DNA from: Mucilaginibacter boryungensis | Lineage (GTDB): Bacteria; Bacteroidota; Bacteroidia; Sphingobacteriales; Sphingobacteriaceae | Assembly (NCBI RefSeq): GCF_015221995.1 | Contig: NZ_JADFFM010000001.1 | Coordinates: 2,994,690 to 3,058,689, forward strand | Direction of reading: 5' to 3' | Length of the DNA: 64,000 bases | In this document: positions 42,748-52,350 of the stretch, in pieces | How positions within the stretch are numbered: the stretch's first letter is position 1 | Layout: every line of letters begins with the position of its first letter | Program-made: the position numbers and the translations under genes | Notes under the pieces: model-generated | Databases searched by the model: none | What the model was told of the DNA's origin: nothing | Seen by the model: the letters and a program-made list of their open reading frames with translations, nothing else

Positions 42748-43959
42748 CTATTTAGCGCGGGCCGCCGGCTTTATCAAAAATACCGATTTGCGGATATAAA
42801 GGTTCAGCGGTTCCTCGATAAACTTAAATAACAATATTGAAATGGCATTTAGCGCTACAAAAGCATAAAACAGGTTCAGTTTATCATATTCAAACGGTGA
42901 ATGCCAGTTTATACCCCACTTATCATACAAATTAAATGCCGCTTCGTTAAGCCAATCGAACGCCCGGTGCAGATAGCCATACATATACCCCAAATGTACC
43001 AGGTAAAATATGTAGGATGCCTTGCCTAGTAATTCAACAAATGGCGTGGCCAGTATACGTTTCATCACGGTGTTTTCCGTCAGCAACCCATAAAAAAACA
43101 GGGCTATGGCCGATGCTATAAAATAATTGTTCAGGATTATCCCCAAAGGGTTTTGCAGACCCGCTATCCAGCCTGCCGGGATTGGCAACATAGCCATTAT
43201 CGCTACAAAAACAAATATCAGCAGAAAGCCTATGTAGGTATATTTTACTTTATTAGTGCGTTTAAAACCCTTATTCAGCATAATTAAGGCTAACTGTATC
43301 CCCACAAAAAATTCGAAACAGCGCCCAAGGAATGTATACAGCATCATGAACGTAAAATTGCCGAAGAAGCCGTACCAATTCACGTTTCTGAAGATAATTA
43401 CCAGCAAAAACCCCAAAGTAGTTAGCGCCAGCGGCTGCAGGTAAAACTTTTTATATTTAGTAGCGATGTAGAAAATAAAGGGGGCCGAAAAGTAAAAGCA
43501 TTCTTCAACAGTTAGGCTCCATCCCTGGGCTATGCCGGTATCCCATAGCTGATAAAAAAAGCCCCGTAGAAAAAGCACATTGAACCCATAAAGCAACACC
43601 GGATGGGTAAACCCCTTAGTGATCACCTGATCGTGCGAGTACCAATAATATACAAAAGCGCCGGTAGTGAGCAGGAAGTACATAGGGTATATACGCGCTA
43701 CCCGGTTCTTTAAATATTGCTTAAACCAATCCCCGGTTAAATGGAAGTTATTATAGTAGCGATAGGTAATTAAAAAACCTGAGAGCACAAAGAAAACGGT
43801 AACACCAATGTGAAACTCGTGGAAAAAACGTTTCACAAATTGGGGAAATCCTTCATCAAAAACGTAATCGTAATGGGATATAAAAACCAGGTAAGCCGCC
43901 AATGCACGTACACCTGTTAGTACCGGAAAGTAATTTGATTGACCCCTTTGCGATGACAC
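42748..43959 (-). CDS. Acyltransferase 3 family membrane protein
   Basis: 403 residues, about ten membrane helices. The family start LTGVRALAAYLVFISHYD, then HIGVTVFFVLSGFLITYRY, RVARIYPMYF and SLTVEECFYF place it in acyltransferase family 3 (O-acetylation of surface polysaccharides, lipids or glycopeptides). The conserved His (SHYD) and Arg are present. Acceptor unknown. The TPR gene lies downstream on the same strand. Confidence 0.92.
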   Translation of the reverse strand: MSSQRGQSNYFPVLTGVRALAAYLVFISHYDYVFDEGFPQFVKRFFHEFHIGVTVFFVLSGFLITYRYYNNFHLTGDWFKQYLKNRVARIYPMYFLLTTGAFVYYWYSHDQVITKGFTHPVLLYGFNVLFLRGFFYQLWDTGIAQGWSLTVEECFYFSAPFIFYIATKYKKFYLQPLALTTLGFLLVIIFRNVNWYGFFGNFTFMMLYTFLGRCFEFFVGIQLALIMLNKGFKRTNKVKYTYIGFLLIFVFVAIMAMLPIPAGWIAGLQNPLGIILNNYFIASAIALFFYGLLTENTVMKRILATPFVELLGKASYIFYLVHLGYMYGYLHRAFDWLNEAAFNLYDKWGINWHSPFEYDKLNLFYAFVALNAISILLFKFIEEPLNLYIRKSVFLIKPAARAK

Positions 43960-44058
43960 GAGATAAGATAACGGATTATATGAAATTTAATAAACCCACC
44001 AATTGTACGAATTAACGCAATTTTAGGGCCAATTGCAACGACAGCGGGGCGTTATGAC

Positions 44059-45027
44059 TTAACGACCCAATGATGGTACATAGGCACTCCCCTGCACCAC
44101 GCCGCGCTCCACAATCCTTTGATCGATAAAATATTGAATCTCGGATTTTTTGAGGCCCCAGTTAGGCGCTATCAGTAAATCCCAATCGGATATGCCGAAC
44201 AGGCGTTGTATCACTACATCCGGGCGTACCAGCGGCAGCAGATCGCACAGAAAATCGGCATATTCGGGCAGGCTGAAAAGCTTGAATGGCTCGCGTTTGT
44301 ATTTAACACCCATTACCGATCCTTCTACAATATGCAGGTGGTGGAATTTCACAAATTTTATCTGCGGGAAACGATTTATCTCGTCGGCATACTTCAGCAT
44401 CATTTCCTTGGTTTCACCAGGCAGACCGAATATGGTGTGCACGCAGATATCCAGTTTGCTGTTTTCTACCAGTTTCAGTGCTTTTACCAAATCATCATGA
44501 GTACACCCACGATTGATCTGCCCCAGGGTTTCGTTATAGATGCTTTCCATCCCCATTTCCAGGTCAACATCAAATCTGTCGGTATAGCTTTCCAGCAGGG
44601 CTATCTTTTCGGCGTCAATGCAATCGGGACGTGTGCCTACTGATAAGCCCACAATATTTTCGGGTTCAATGCTCAGCGCCTCGTCATACATCATCTTCAA
44701 ATAATGCGTTGGGGCATATGTATTGGTATTGGGCTGGAAATAGATGATGAATTTATCGGCTTTATTGCCTTTGCGAGCGCGTTCCATGCCTTGTATCACC
44801 TGCTCGCGCAGGTTAGGCGCGTTGCGCGATACGGAAGGCGTAAACGAATCGACATTGCAATAGGTGCAGCCGCCGTAGCCTTTGCTGCCATCGCGGTTAG
44901 GGCAGGTAAAGCCGCCGTCAACAATTACTTTGAACACCCGTTCGCCATTATATTTACGCTTTAACCACGGGCCATAATTATTATAGCCTTTCTCCCACTG
45001 CATTGCCGACGAATCTGTTAACATCAT
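44059..45027 (-). CDS. TIGR01212 family radical SAM protein (YhcC-like)
   Basis: 322 residues: CPNRDG...GGCTYC is the Fe-S motif of the YhcC subfamily, followed by YFQPNTNTYAP, GLSVGTRPDCI, LEMGMESIYNETL, NRGCTHDDLVKAL, CVHTIFGLPGETKEM and FHHLHIVEGS. These match the radical SAM family of E. coli YhcC. Its substrate is unknown. Full-length. Confidence 0.93.
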   Translation of the reverse strand: MMLTDSSAMQWEKGYNNYGPWLKRKYNGERVFKVIVDGGFTCPNRDGSKGYGGCTYCNVDSFTPSVSRNAPNLREQVIQGMERARKGNKADKFIIYFQPNTNTYAPTHYLKMMYDEALSIEPENIVGLSVGTRPDCIDAEKIALLESYTDRFDVDLEMGMESIYNETLGQINRGCTHDDLVKALKLVENSKLDICVHTIFGLPGETKEMMLKYADEINRFPQIKFVKFHHLHIVEGSVMGVKYKREPFKLFSLPEYADFLCDLLPLVRPDVVIQRLFGISDWDLLIAPNWGLKKSEIQYFIDQRIVERGVVQGSAYVPSLGR

Positions 45028-45030
45028 TTA

Positions 45031-45078
45031 TTGCGATTACACCGATGTGTTTTTGATTGCACCGATGCGTTGCAAAGG
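45031..45078. repeat. GATTACACCGATG short-word array
   Basis: Two diverged copies of TTGCGATTACACCGATGTG (the second TTGATTGCACCGATGCG) upstream of the radical SAM gene. Confidence 0.45.
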
Positions 45079-45217
45079 TACGGAATTTTGAGTTTGGATT
45101 TGAGACAGCTCGTCTAAGTGGTTCTATTGCGTAATATAGCCTACAAAAAGTGCTTGCCCGTAAACACCCTCATTTACTATATTATGAAACCATTATAGTA
45201 GGTGATAATTAGGGCAA

Positions 45218-46531
45218 TTAATTTCCGGCAGTAGTAAAGTCTAACAGGTAAGGCTTCAGGTTAATGCCATCCGTATTCCTAAAACCGCTACCAACTATTA
45301 TTTGATAATGTTGCCCGGGCTTCAGTTCAATTTCAAAGGTTACAGACCGGCCATCGTCCGAAAAGCCAACAAAACGTTTCAGTTTAAGCAGGTTTTTTTC
45401 GCCCAAAGGCCCTAATTCAAAATTACGATAGCGTTTATCCATAGCGGCCGAAAATTGAATAGTTAATTGGGTAGTTGCCGGGTTAACCAGGGTTTTACCA
45501 TCAACAAAAGGTTTTACTCCGGTCACAGTAGGTTGGTTTTTCCCGTAATCGGCTTTAATAACTTGCATCGGTTTGTCGAAATAGCCCGACCTATCTACAA
45601 ATTGACCTAAGGCAGCCAAATTGTTATAGTCCAGCTCTATCATCTCTTTAATGGCCTGCTTTTTATCGGCTGCTTTGTTGTAATAATTTTCGCAAATAGC
45701 ATAGCCAACGTAGTAGCCCAAATCGCGCACGCCAAATTCGTTTTCGGCATTGCTGTAAAGCCAGTAACCTGTGCCGCTGTTAAACATCTGCGCGGCAAAT
45801 ACGGCAGCTATCCTGTTTTTATGGCCGTTGCCATAGGCCAAAGCAGGCAAAGTAGAAGCTTTACCGGTTGCTTTTTCAGCCAAAAATTCGGCCACGCCCT
45901 CCAGTACACATTGGGATACTAAATAATCGGCGACCGTTGTTTTTTGCTGGGTGTGGACATACTCGTGCACGTTGTTAAAAACAACAATATTGATGGGGTT
46001 GGTTTTAAAGTAAGTTTTCAGGCTGTTAAAGTTAGCGGGGAACTCGCGGGTATCGGTATGTTCATCGGCCATGGCAATTTCGCTGCCTATCAGCACCATA
46101 CTATCCAGCGTTGTGCCGCCGGTACGGAAAGCACCCATTGTAAAATATATTTTGGCAGGCTTTAAGGCGGGGTACAGCTTTTGCAACTTTTGCACGTTGG
46201 CAGCAATCTCAGCAGCAAATTGCCTGGTTTTGTAGGTATTTGGCCTGATAGAGTTCCAGAAAAGCGGATAGCTGTTTATCGCGTCGACATATGATTTGGC
46301 CGTATAATCGCGCACTTTCATTATGGCTTTTAACCCGGGCGTACCTCTATCTATAAACAGGTGATTAATATAATTATATTGCTGTACGCTATCTTTTGTG
46401 GTTTGTATTTTATCGTAAGCCTGCCAAAAATTATCAATATCCGAAGTGATAAAGTTGGTTTGATTGTGCTGCGCGAATGTTGTTTTAAATATCAGCAGGC
46501 CAATAAATATGGTCAGTATAATAGTTTTCAT
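45218..46531 (-). CDS. Zinc-metalloprotease-like periplasmic protein (HExxH) with C-terminal Ig-like domain
   Basis: 437 residues from the Met at 46531, which starts a clear signal peptide (KTIILTIFIGLLIFKTTFAQ); the frame itself is open to 46624. A helical protease-like core carries NVHEYVHTQQ (HExxH, about residue 190) and a downstream Glu in LEGVAEFLAE, the gluzincin arrangement, as in DUF2268/GldB-related proteins. The C-terminal ~110 residues are a beta-sandwich (TGVKPFVDGKTLVNPATTQL). Substrate unknown. Confidence 0.78.
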   Translation of the reverse strand: MKTIILTIFIGLLIFKTTFAQHNQTNFITSDIDNFWQAYDKIQTTKDSVQQYNYINHLFIDRGTPGLKAIMKVRDYTAKSYVDAINSYPLFWNSIRPNTYKTRQFAAEIAANVQKLQKLYPALKPAKIYFTMGAFRTGGTTLDSMVLIGSEIAMADEHTDTREFPANFNSLKTYFKTNPINIVVFNNVHEYVHTQQKTTVADYLVSQCVLEGVAEFLAEKATGKASTLPALAYGNGHKNRIAAVFAAQMFNSGTGYWLYSNAENEFGVRDLGYYVGYAICENYYNKAADKKQAIKEMIELDYNNLAALGQFVDRSGYFDKPMQVIKADYGKNQPTVTGVKPFVDGKTLVNPATTQLTIQFSAAMDKRYRNFELGPLGEKNLLKLKRFVGFSDDGRSVTFEIELKPGQHYQIIVGSGFRNTDGINLKPYLLDFTTAGN

Positions 46532-46721
46532 GTATGAACTATAAGGCGCAAATAATTTGATAATGTGACAAATAAAATTAAATATTTTGGTGGCATGCAG
46601 CAATATTCGCATGAATACATTCAAATATCTTTACGAGTTAGCTACGATGCCCTCGTGACTAATAACAACGGATCAATGGCAATATTATGCACGCATAGCT
46701 TTCGCCTCTCCTAAATTTGTG

Positions 46722-46729
46722 TAATTTTG
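46722..46729 (+). promoter_or_regulatory. Bacteroidota -7 element of icmF (TAATTTTG)
   Basis: An exact TAnnTTTG match 20 bp before the ATG at 46750; a second exact match (TAAATTTG) is at 46712-46719. Both lie at or within the longer open frame, which supports 46750 as the start. Confidence 0.55.
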
Positions 46730-46749
46730 CTTTTCACCAATTATACCGC

Positions 46750-49700
46750 ATGGAAACCATTGCCCCGTATCAATCTAAATATAAGATCAGGTTTGTAACT
46801 GCCGCCTCGCTGTTCGACGGGCATGATGCTACCATAAATATTATGCGCCGCATTTTGCAAAGCACCGGCGCCGAGGTGATCCACCTGGGCCACAATCGCA
46901 GTGTTGATGAGGTGGTAAATTGCGCCATACAGGAAGATGTGCAGGGCATTGCCCTTACCAGCTACCAGGGCGGGCATTTGGAGTATTTTAAATACATGTA
47001 CGATTTGCTGCACGAACGCGGCGCGGGGCACATTAAAATATTTGGCGGTGGTGGCGGCGTAATCCTGCCGCAGGAAATTGAGGAACTGCATGCTTATGGC
47101 ATCTCACGCATCTATTCGCCCGATGATGGCCGCAAAATGGGCTTGCAAGGGATGATCAATGATATGATGCAGCAGTGCGATTTTGAAACCCGCACTAAGC
47201 TAAATGGCGAATTAAAGCATTTGCCCGAGAAAGACCCGAAAGCATTGGCTGCCTTAATATCTTTAGCCGAAAATCATCCTGAGCAATACGACGCTGTGAA
47301 ATTAGCGCCCTCAAAGCATCAATCTGTTATTTTGGGAATTACCGGCACCGGTGGCGCTGGTAAATCATCACTGGTTGACGAGATCGTTCGCCGCTTTTTA
47401 GTAGAAACTGGCTCTGCTGACGAACAGATCGGTAAAACACTGGCCATTATTTCTGTCGACCCGAGCAAGCGCAAAACAGGCGGTGCTTTATTAGGCGACC
47501 GCATCCGTATGAATGCCATTAACAACCCGCGGGTATATATGCGCTCGCTGGCCACGCGCCAGGCTAATTTAGCTTTGAGCAAGTACGTGCAGGAGTCGAT
47601 TGATATTTGCAAGGCTGCGGGTTATGATCTGATCATTGTGGAAACTTCGGGTATCGGTCAGTCGGATACGATGATCACCGATTATTGCGATGTTTCCATG
47701 TACGTAATGACCCCGGAATTTGGCGCTGCTACCCAGCTGGAAAAGATAGATATGCTGGACTTTGCCGATATAGTAGCCATTAATAAAAGCGATAAACGCG
47801 GCGCGCTTGATGCTATACGCGATGTGCGCAAGCAATATAAACGCAACCACCAGTTATTTACTGCGGATGATGCCAGTCTGCCGGTATTTGCCACTATGGC
47901 CTCGCAGTTTAACGACCCTGGCATGAACACCCTGTTTGCCAACCTAATGCGTACCATTAAAGAAAAAACGGGCGTTGATTTTAAGGCAGGCGATGCCCAC
48001 CATGAAGGTGAATCGGAGAAAATATACATCATTCCGCCCGACCGTACCCGCTATTTGGCCGAAATTGCTGAAAGCAGCGCGGCTTATAACCAATGGGTGA
48101 ACGAGCAATGCGCAGTGGCGCAGCAATTGTTTCAGTTACAAGGGACTTTAGGAATGGTTAAAGGGCATACCCCTACCCCCTCTGAAGAGGGGAAACATAC
48201 CTTAAATGGTGTGGCTGAACATTTAGAAAAACTGCAAAATTCGTTACAAAATAAACTGCATCCCGAATGTAAAGCCTTGTTGGAGAAATGGCCTGAAGTA
48301 GTAAAGACATACAAAGCCGACGATTTTATTTATCATGTACGCGATAAAGAGATCAGGCAGCCTTTAACTACTACTTCCCTATCGCAGTTGCGCATTCCTA
48401 AAATATCACTGCCGCGCTACGAGGCCTGGGGTGATGTGTTGCGCTGGCTGTTGACCGAGAACTTACCGGGCGAGTTCCCATACACCGCAGGTGTATTCCC
48501 GTTAAAGCGCGAAGGTGAAGACCCAACCCGCATGTTTGCTGGTGAGGGCGGCCCTGAACGTACTAATAAACGTTTCCATTACGTATCGCTTGGTCAGCCG
48601 GCGCACCGGTTATCCACCGCGTTCGATTCGGTGACCTTGTATGGTGAGGATCCGCATATCCGCCCTGATATTTATGGCAAGATCGGTAACTCGGGCGTAA
48701 GCATTGCTACGCTGGATGATGCTAAGAAACTGTATTCGGGGTTTGACCTATGCCATGCTTCCACATCGGTATCCATGACTATCAACGGCCCCGCCCCTAT
48801 GCTATTAGGCTTCTTTATGAATGCCGCCATCGATCAGCAATGCGAAAAGTATATTACTGAAAACAAGCTGGAGCATTTAGTGGAAGCGAAGTTTAAGGAA
48901 GTATATGATGACAAAAGATTAGCAAGGCCGAAATATGATGGTGTTCTCCCAGAAGGAAACAACGGGCTTGGACTTATGCTATTAGGCCTAACCGGCGACC
49001 AGGTGTTACCAGCCGACGTTTATGAGAAGATAAAAGCCTATGCCATATCATCGGTACGTGGCACGGTGCAGGCGGATATATTGAAGGAAGACCAGGCGCA
49101 AAACACCTGTATCTTCAGCACTGAATTTGCCCTGCGGATGATGGGCGACATGCAGCAATACTTTATTGATAAAAAAGTAAGGAACTTTTATTCGGTTTCT
49201 ATTTCCGGCTATCATATTGCTGAAGCAGGCGCTAACCCAATTACGCAACTGGCCTTTACGCTATCTAACGGCTTCACTTATGTGGAATATTACCTGAGCC
49301 GGGGAATGCATATTGACGATTTTGCCCCTAACCTGTCGTTCTTCTTCAGCAACGGTATCGATCCGGAATATGCGGTTATTGGTCGTGTGGCGCGCCGTAT
49401 TTGGGCTAAGGCCATGAAGAATAAATATAAAGGCGGCGAGCGTTCACAAAAGCTGAAATACCATATCCAAACCAGTGGTCGCTCGTTGCACGCGCAGGAG
49501 ATTGACTTTAACGATATCCGTACCACCCTGCAGGCTTTATACGCCATTTACGATAACTGTAACTCGCTGCACACTAATGCTTATGATGAAGCTATCACCA
49601 CGCCTACCGAGGAATCTGTGCGCAGGGCTATGGCTATCCAACTAATCATCAACCGCGAGTTAGGTTTAGCCAAAAACGAAAACCCGCTACAGGGCGCGTT

Positions 49701-50157
49701 TATTATTGAGGAACTGACTGACCTGGTTGAAGAAGCTGTTATGGCCGAATTTAAACGCATCAATGATCGTGGCGGCGTATTGGGCGCTATGGAAACCATG
49801 TACCAGCGCGGTAAAATACAGGAGGAATCGCTGTACTACGAGACCCTGAAACACACGGGCGAGTTCCCCATAATTGGTGTAAATACTTTCCTAAATAAAA
49901 AAGGTTCGCCAACGGTGACACCATCCGAGGTAATAAGGGCTACTGAAGAGGAAAAGCAGTTTCAGATCTCGGCCTTAAGCAATTTCCAGCAGCGCAATGC
50001 CGAACGTGCTCCGCAACTATTAACCGAACTACAGCACAAAGCCATTGCCGGCGAAAACATTTTCAGCAGCCTGATGGAGGCCTGTAAATATTGTTCGCTG
50101 GGGCAAATATCGCATGCGTTGTACCAGGTGGGCGGGCAGTATAGAAGGAATATGTAG
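46750..50157 (+). CDS. icmF: Fused isobutyryl-CoA mutase (IcmF)
   Basis: 1135 residues from the Met at 46750. It combines an N-terminal B12-binding domain (LFDGHDA with the cobalt-ligand His, [21 protein letters not shown]), a MeaB-like G-protein chaperone (P-loop [28 protein letters not shown]), and a C-terminal mutase barrel ([40 protein letters not shown]). This order is characteristic of IcmF, which interconverts isobutyryl-CoA and n-butyryl-CoA and protects its own B12. The linker near residues 470-485 contains a Thr/Pro/Glu-rich segment encoded by a repeat-like insertion. The usual subunit genes (mutA/mutB) are absent. Confidence 0.93.
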   Translation: METIAPYQSKYKIRFVTAASLFDGHDATINIMRRILQSTGAEVIHLGHNRSVDEVVNCAIQEDVQGIALTSYQGGHLEYFKYMYDLLHERGAGHIKIFGGGGGVILPQEIEELHAYGISRIYSPDDGRKMGLQGMINDMMQQCDFETRTKLNGELKHLPEKDPKALAALISLAENHPEQYDAVKLAPSKHQSVILGITGTGGAGKSSLVDEIVRRFLVETGSADEQIGKTLAIISVDPSKRKTGGALLGDRIRMNAINNPRVYMRSLATRQANLALSKYVQESIDICKAAGYDLIIVETSGIGQSDTMITDYCDVSMYVMTPEFGAATQLEKIDMLDFADIVAINKSDKRGALDAIRDVRKQYKRNHQLFTADDASLPVFATMASQFNDPGMNTLFANLMRTIKEKTGVDFKAGDAHHEGESEKIYIIPPDRTRYLAEIAESSAAYNQWVNEQCAVAQQLFQLQGTLGMVKGHTPTPSEEGKHTLNGVAEHLEKLQNSLQNKLHPECKALLEKWPEVVKTYKADDFIYHVRDKEIRQPLTTTSLSQLRIPKISLPRYEAWGDVLRWLLTENLPGEFPYTAGVFPLKREGEDPTRMFAGEGGPERTNKRFHYVSLGQPAHRLSTAFDSVTLYGEDPHIRPDIYGKIGNSGVSIATLDDAKKLYSGFDLCHASTSVSMTINGPAPMLLGFFMNAAIDQQCEKYITENKLEHLVEAKFKEVYDDKRLARPKYDGVLPEGNNGLGLMLLGLTGDQVLPADVYEKIKAYAISSVRGTVQADILKEDQAQNTCIFSTEFALRMMGDMQQYFIDKKVRNFYSVSISGYHIAEAGANPITQLAFTLSNGFTYVEYYLSRGMHIDDFAPNLSFFFSNGIDPEYAVIGRVARRIWAKAMKNKYKGGERSQKLKYHIQTSGRSLHAQEIDFNDIRTTLQALYAIYDNCNSLHTNAYDEAITTPTEESVRRAMAIQLIINRELGLAKNENPLQGAFIIEELTDLVEEAVMAEFKRINDRGGVLGAMETMYQRGKIQEESLYYETLKHTGEFPIIGVNTFLNKKGSPTVTPSEVIRATEEEKQFQISALSNFQQRNAERAPQLLTELQHKAIAGENIFSSLMEACKYCSLGQISHALYQVGGQYRRNM
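48165..48204 (+). repeat. Repeat-like palindrome inserted in frame in icmF
   Basis: CATACCCCTACCCCCTCTGA followed by AGAGGGGAAACATACC forms an imperfect hairpin (CCCCTCT/AGAGGGG) like intergenic DNA. It encodes the [12 protein letters not shown] stretch between the G domain and the mutase domain. Confidence 0.45.
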
Positions 50158-50203
50158 CTGTTAGTGATTAGAGCCTATCATTCTGTGTTTTATATCACAA
50201 AGC

Positions 50204-50746
50204 ATGCAGGAAAAAACCATCCATATCCCATTCAACCGCGAGCATTATATAAATAACCAAAAGGTAATTTGGGATTTGATGTATAAGGAGGTTTCCGGCA
50301 GCTATTACATTTATATAGCGGCTACTGTTATTGTGCTTGCTATAGGCCTGGCGGTTGATTTAAAGGGCGGGTTCCCTATCACCACTATCATAGGTATCGG
50401 TATGCTGATCTCCATCCTCTTGAAGTTCCGGCATGTACGTAAAGTAAAAAGGAATTTCTTCACCCGGGCAAATGATATCGCAACGCTACACGAAACAGCA
50501 TTAGGCGATACTACCTATATCTTCACTAACGATACCCTGACCGTTCAAAACAACCAGCAAACCAAACGATATAATTGGGATGATTTTGAACCACTGGTGT
50601 ATTTTGAGAATACATTGATCCTGAAAGTAAAGAAAGGCGAATCTGAGTATATTATTGTTTCGCAATATGAAGTAAGCCACGCAGATTTTGATGAGATACA
50701 CAGCATATTGAACGAAAAAATGGCGGCTTATAGTTTAGTAACCTAA
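50204..50746 (+). CDS. YcxB-like membrane protein
   Basis: 180 residues. Two membrane helices (about 35-55 and 58-78) followed by a C-terminal YcxB-like beta domain (YIFTNDTLTVQNNQQTKRYN, WDDFEPLVYFENTLIL, YIIVSQYEVSHADFDEI). Function unknown. The gene lies between icmF and the exopolysaccharide locus and converges on it. Confidence 0.8.
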   Translation: MQEKTIHIPFNREHYINNQKVIWDLMYKEVSGSYYIYIAATVIVLAIGLAVDLKGGFPITTIIGIGMLISILLKFRHVRKVKRNFFTRANDIATLHETALGDTTYIFTNDTLTVQNNQQTKRYNWDDFEPLVYFENTLILKVKKGESEYIIVSQYEVSHADFDEIHSILNEKMAAYSLVT

Positions 50747-50784
50747 TCACTAATCAACCATCTCCCATCACTGTTTGCAAACGC

Positions 50785-52350
50785 TTAATGCTGTTCTATT
50801 TTATACAATATCCAATTATCAGTTTCGTATTTTTTCTCTACGTATAAACGGTTATCGGCATTGCGTATTTGCTGCAAATACTTTTTGGTGAGCTGCGTAT
50901 AACCATAAGCCGGGTTCTTATCGCTCGCTACCAGCATATAATCGGCGTATTTGCCCGGTGCTTCAACTGCGCTTAAAAAATTCTGCTGGTAAGGCATTAT
51001 CATCGATCGCACATTACCAACAAATGCCACAATAGGATAAGCTACAGCGTCATCAACCATTACATGCGGGTCGCCGGGGAGCGAGTTAATATAGTTGGCA
51101 ATATCCTGGTTGCTGTCCTGGGTATCCGGCACTTCGGTTTTTAATAGTACGTTAATAAAATGGTGCTCCTCGGCTATGTACGATTTATCTAAAAACTGAT
51201 ACCCTGTGTATATCTGTAATACGATCACCAACAGCAGCAAAATTTTAAAATTGGTTTGGTTTTTAACAGTATTAGCCCTGAATATTACACACAACAAAGC
51301 CAATATCAAAAACAACATATAATACTGGTGGGTAAGGTATACCTTATCGTACTTTATCCGCAAAAACTCCACAAATGCAAAGGGGGTAAATAGCGTAAGT
51401 ATCTGGTAAGTTTTTTGGCGGAACAGGTATAGTGCTACTAATATCAGCGGACAAAACAGTATAACCCTTAACGATATAATAATAGATGCTTCGGGCAATT
51501 TATGATGCCCGGTGGTATCCAATAACATGTTATAATCTATCTTCTCGGCCAGTACGCTCCAGGTGGCGTATGGACTATCTATAAAGTAGTTCAAGTCGGC
51601 AGCATGGGTAAGGTTAAGCATTTTATATATCAGTACCGATACCAGGGGCAGTATAAATATAATGATATACAGTGCAAACGTTTTGTTGATGAGTTTACGC
51701 CGCAACGAGGGATTATTAAAACTGGTAAATAGTCGGAATATGGATTCTTTTTCGCTAAGGTTTAAGCTTTGTATGGAAATAGACAACACCAATGGCAAAA
51801 AGAATAGTGTAAGCCAAATGAACTTGTAATCGCAAAAAACCAGCACTACCAAACATATACTGGCTATAGATACGTGAAAAGTGGTATTTGAATTATAAAA
51901 CTTGAAAATATTAAGGAAGAACAAAAAGAAAAACACCATTTGCAAATACATGGATTTGCCCGAACAGGCCATATACAGGATGCCCGGATGCAGCATAAAT
52001 ACCACCAACAAAAGCAACAGGTAAAAGTCGTCTGCCAAGCGCTTGGTTAACGTGTTGGCCATGATATTGAACAGCAGCCCGGTGCCTACTGCCGATGCCA
52101 GTATAGGTGCCAGGTTGTAGCTGATGACCGTAAAAATAAATGTAGCATAAAAAGGAAAAATAGGTGATGTTAAACCAATCACCTTAAGCCGGTCGCCTAT
52201 ACCTTCAAAAACTATTTTAGATTTTTCCACATAAAACAGCGACTCCTGGTTGAAGTACCCCAGGTTATTGAGATATACGGCGCAAATCACATAATAAAGG
52301 ATCAACACCAACGTAATTAAAAGTAAGAATAACGGCTTTGATATCCTCAT
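50785..52350 (-). CDS. Multi-pass membrane protein of the exopolysaccharide locus
   Basis: 521 residues with about ten to eleven hydrophobic helices up to residue 385 and a soluble C-terminal domain (about 400-521) that is presumably periplasmic. The layout recalls GT-C type glycosyltransferases (mannosyl/arabinosyltransferase-like), but I see no firm acidic catalytic motif. Its start overlaps the stop of the GT2 gene by 4 bases (ATGA), so it is translated with it. A role in modifying or exporting the polymer is inference. Confidence 0.75.
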   Translation of the reverse strand: MRISKPLFLLLITLVLILYYVICAVYLNNLGYFNQESLFYVEKSKIVFEGIGDRLKVIGLTSPIFPFYATFIFTVISYNLAPILASAVGTGLLFNIMANTLTKRLADDFYLLLLLVVFMLHPGILYMACSGKSMYLQMVFFFLFFLNIFKFYNSNTTFHVSIASICLVVLVFCDYKFIWLTLFFLPLVLSISIQSLNLSEKESIFRLFTSFNNPSLRRKLINKTFALYIIIFILPLVSVLIYKMLNLTHAADLNYFIDSPYATWSVLAEKIDYNMLLDTTGHHKLPEASIIISLRVILFCPLILVALYLFRQKTYQILTLFTPFAFVEFLRIKYDKVYLTHQYYMLFLILALLCVIFRANTVKNQTNFKILLLLVIVLQIYTGYQFLDKSYIAEEHHFINVLLKTEVPDTQDSNQDIANYINSLPGDPHVMVDDAVAYPIVAFVGNVRSMIMPYQQNFLSAVEAPGKYADYMLVASDKNPAYGYTQLTKKYLQQIRNADNRLYVEKKYETDNWILYKIEQH

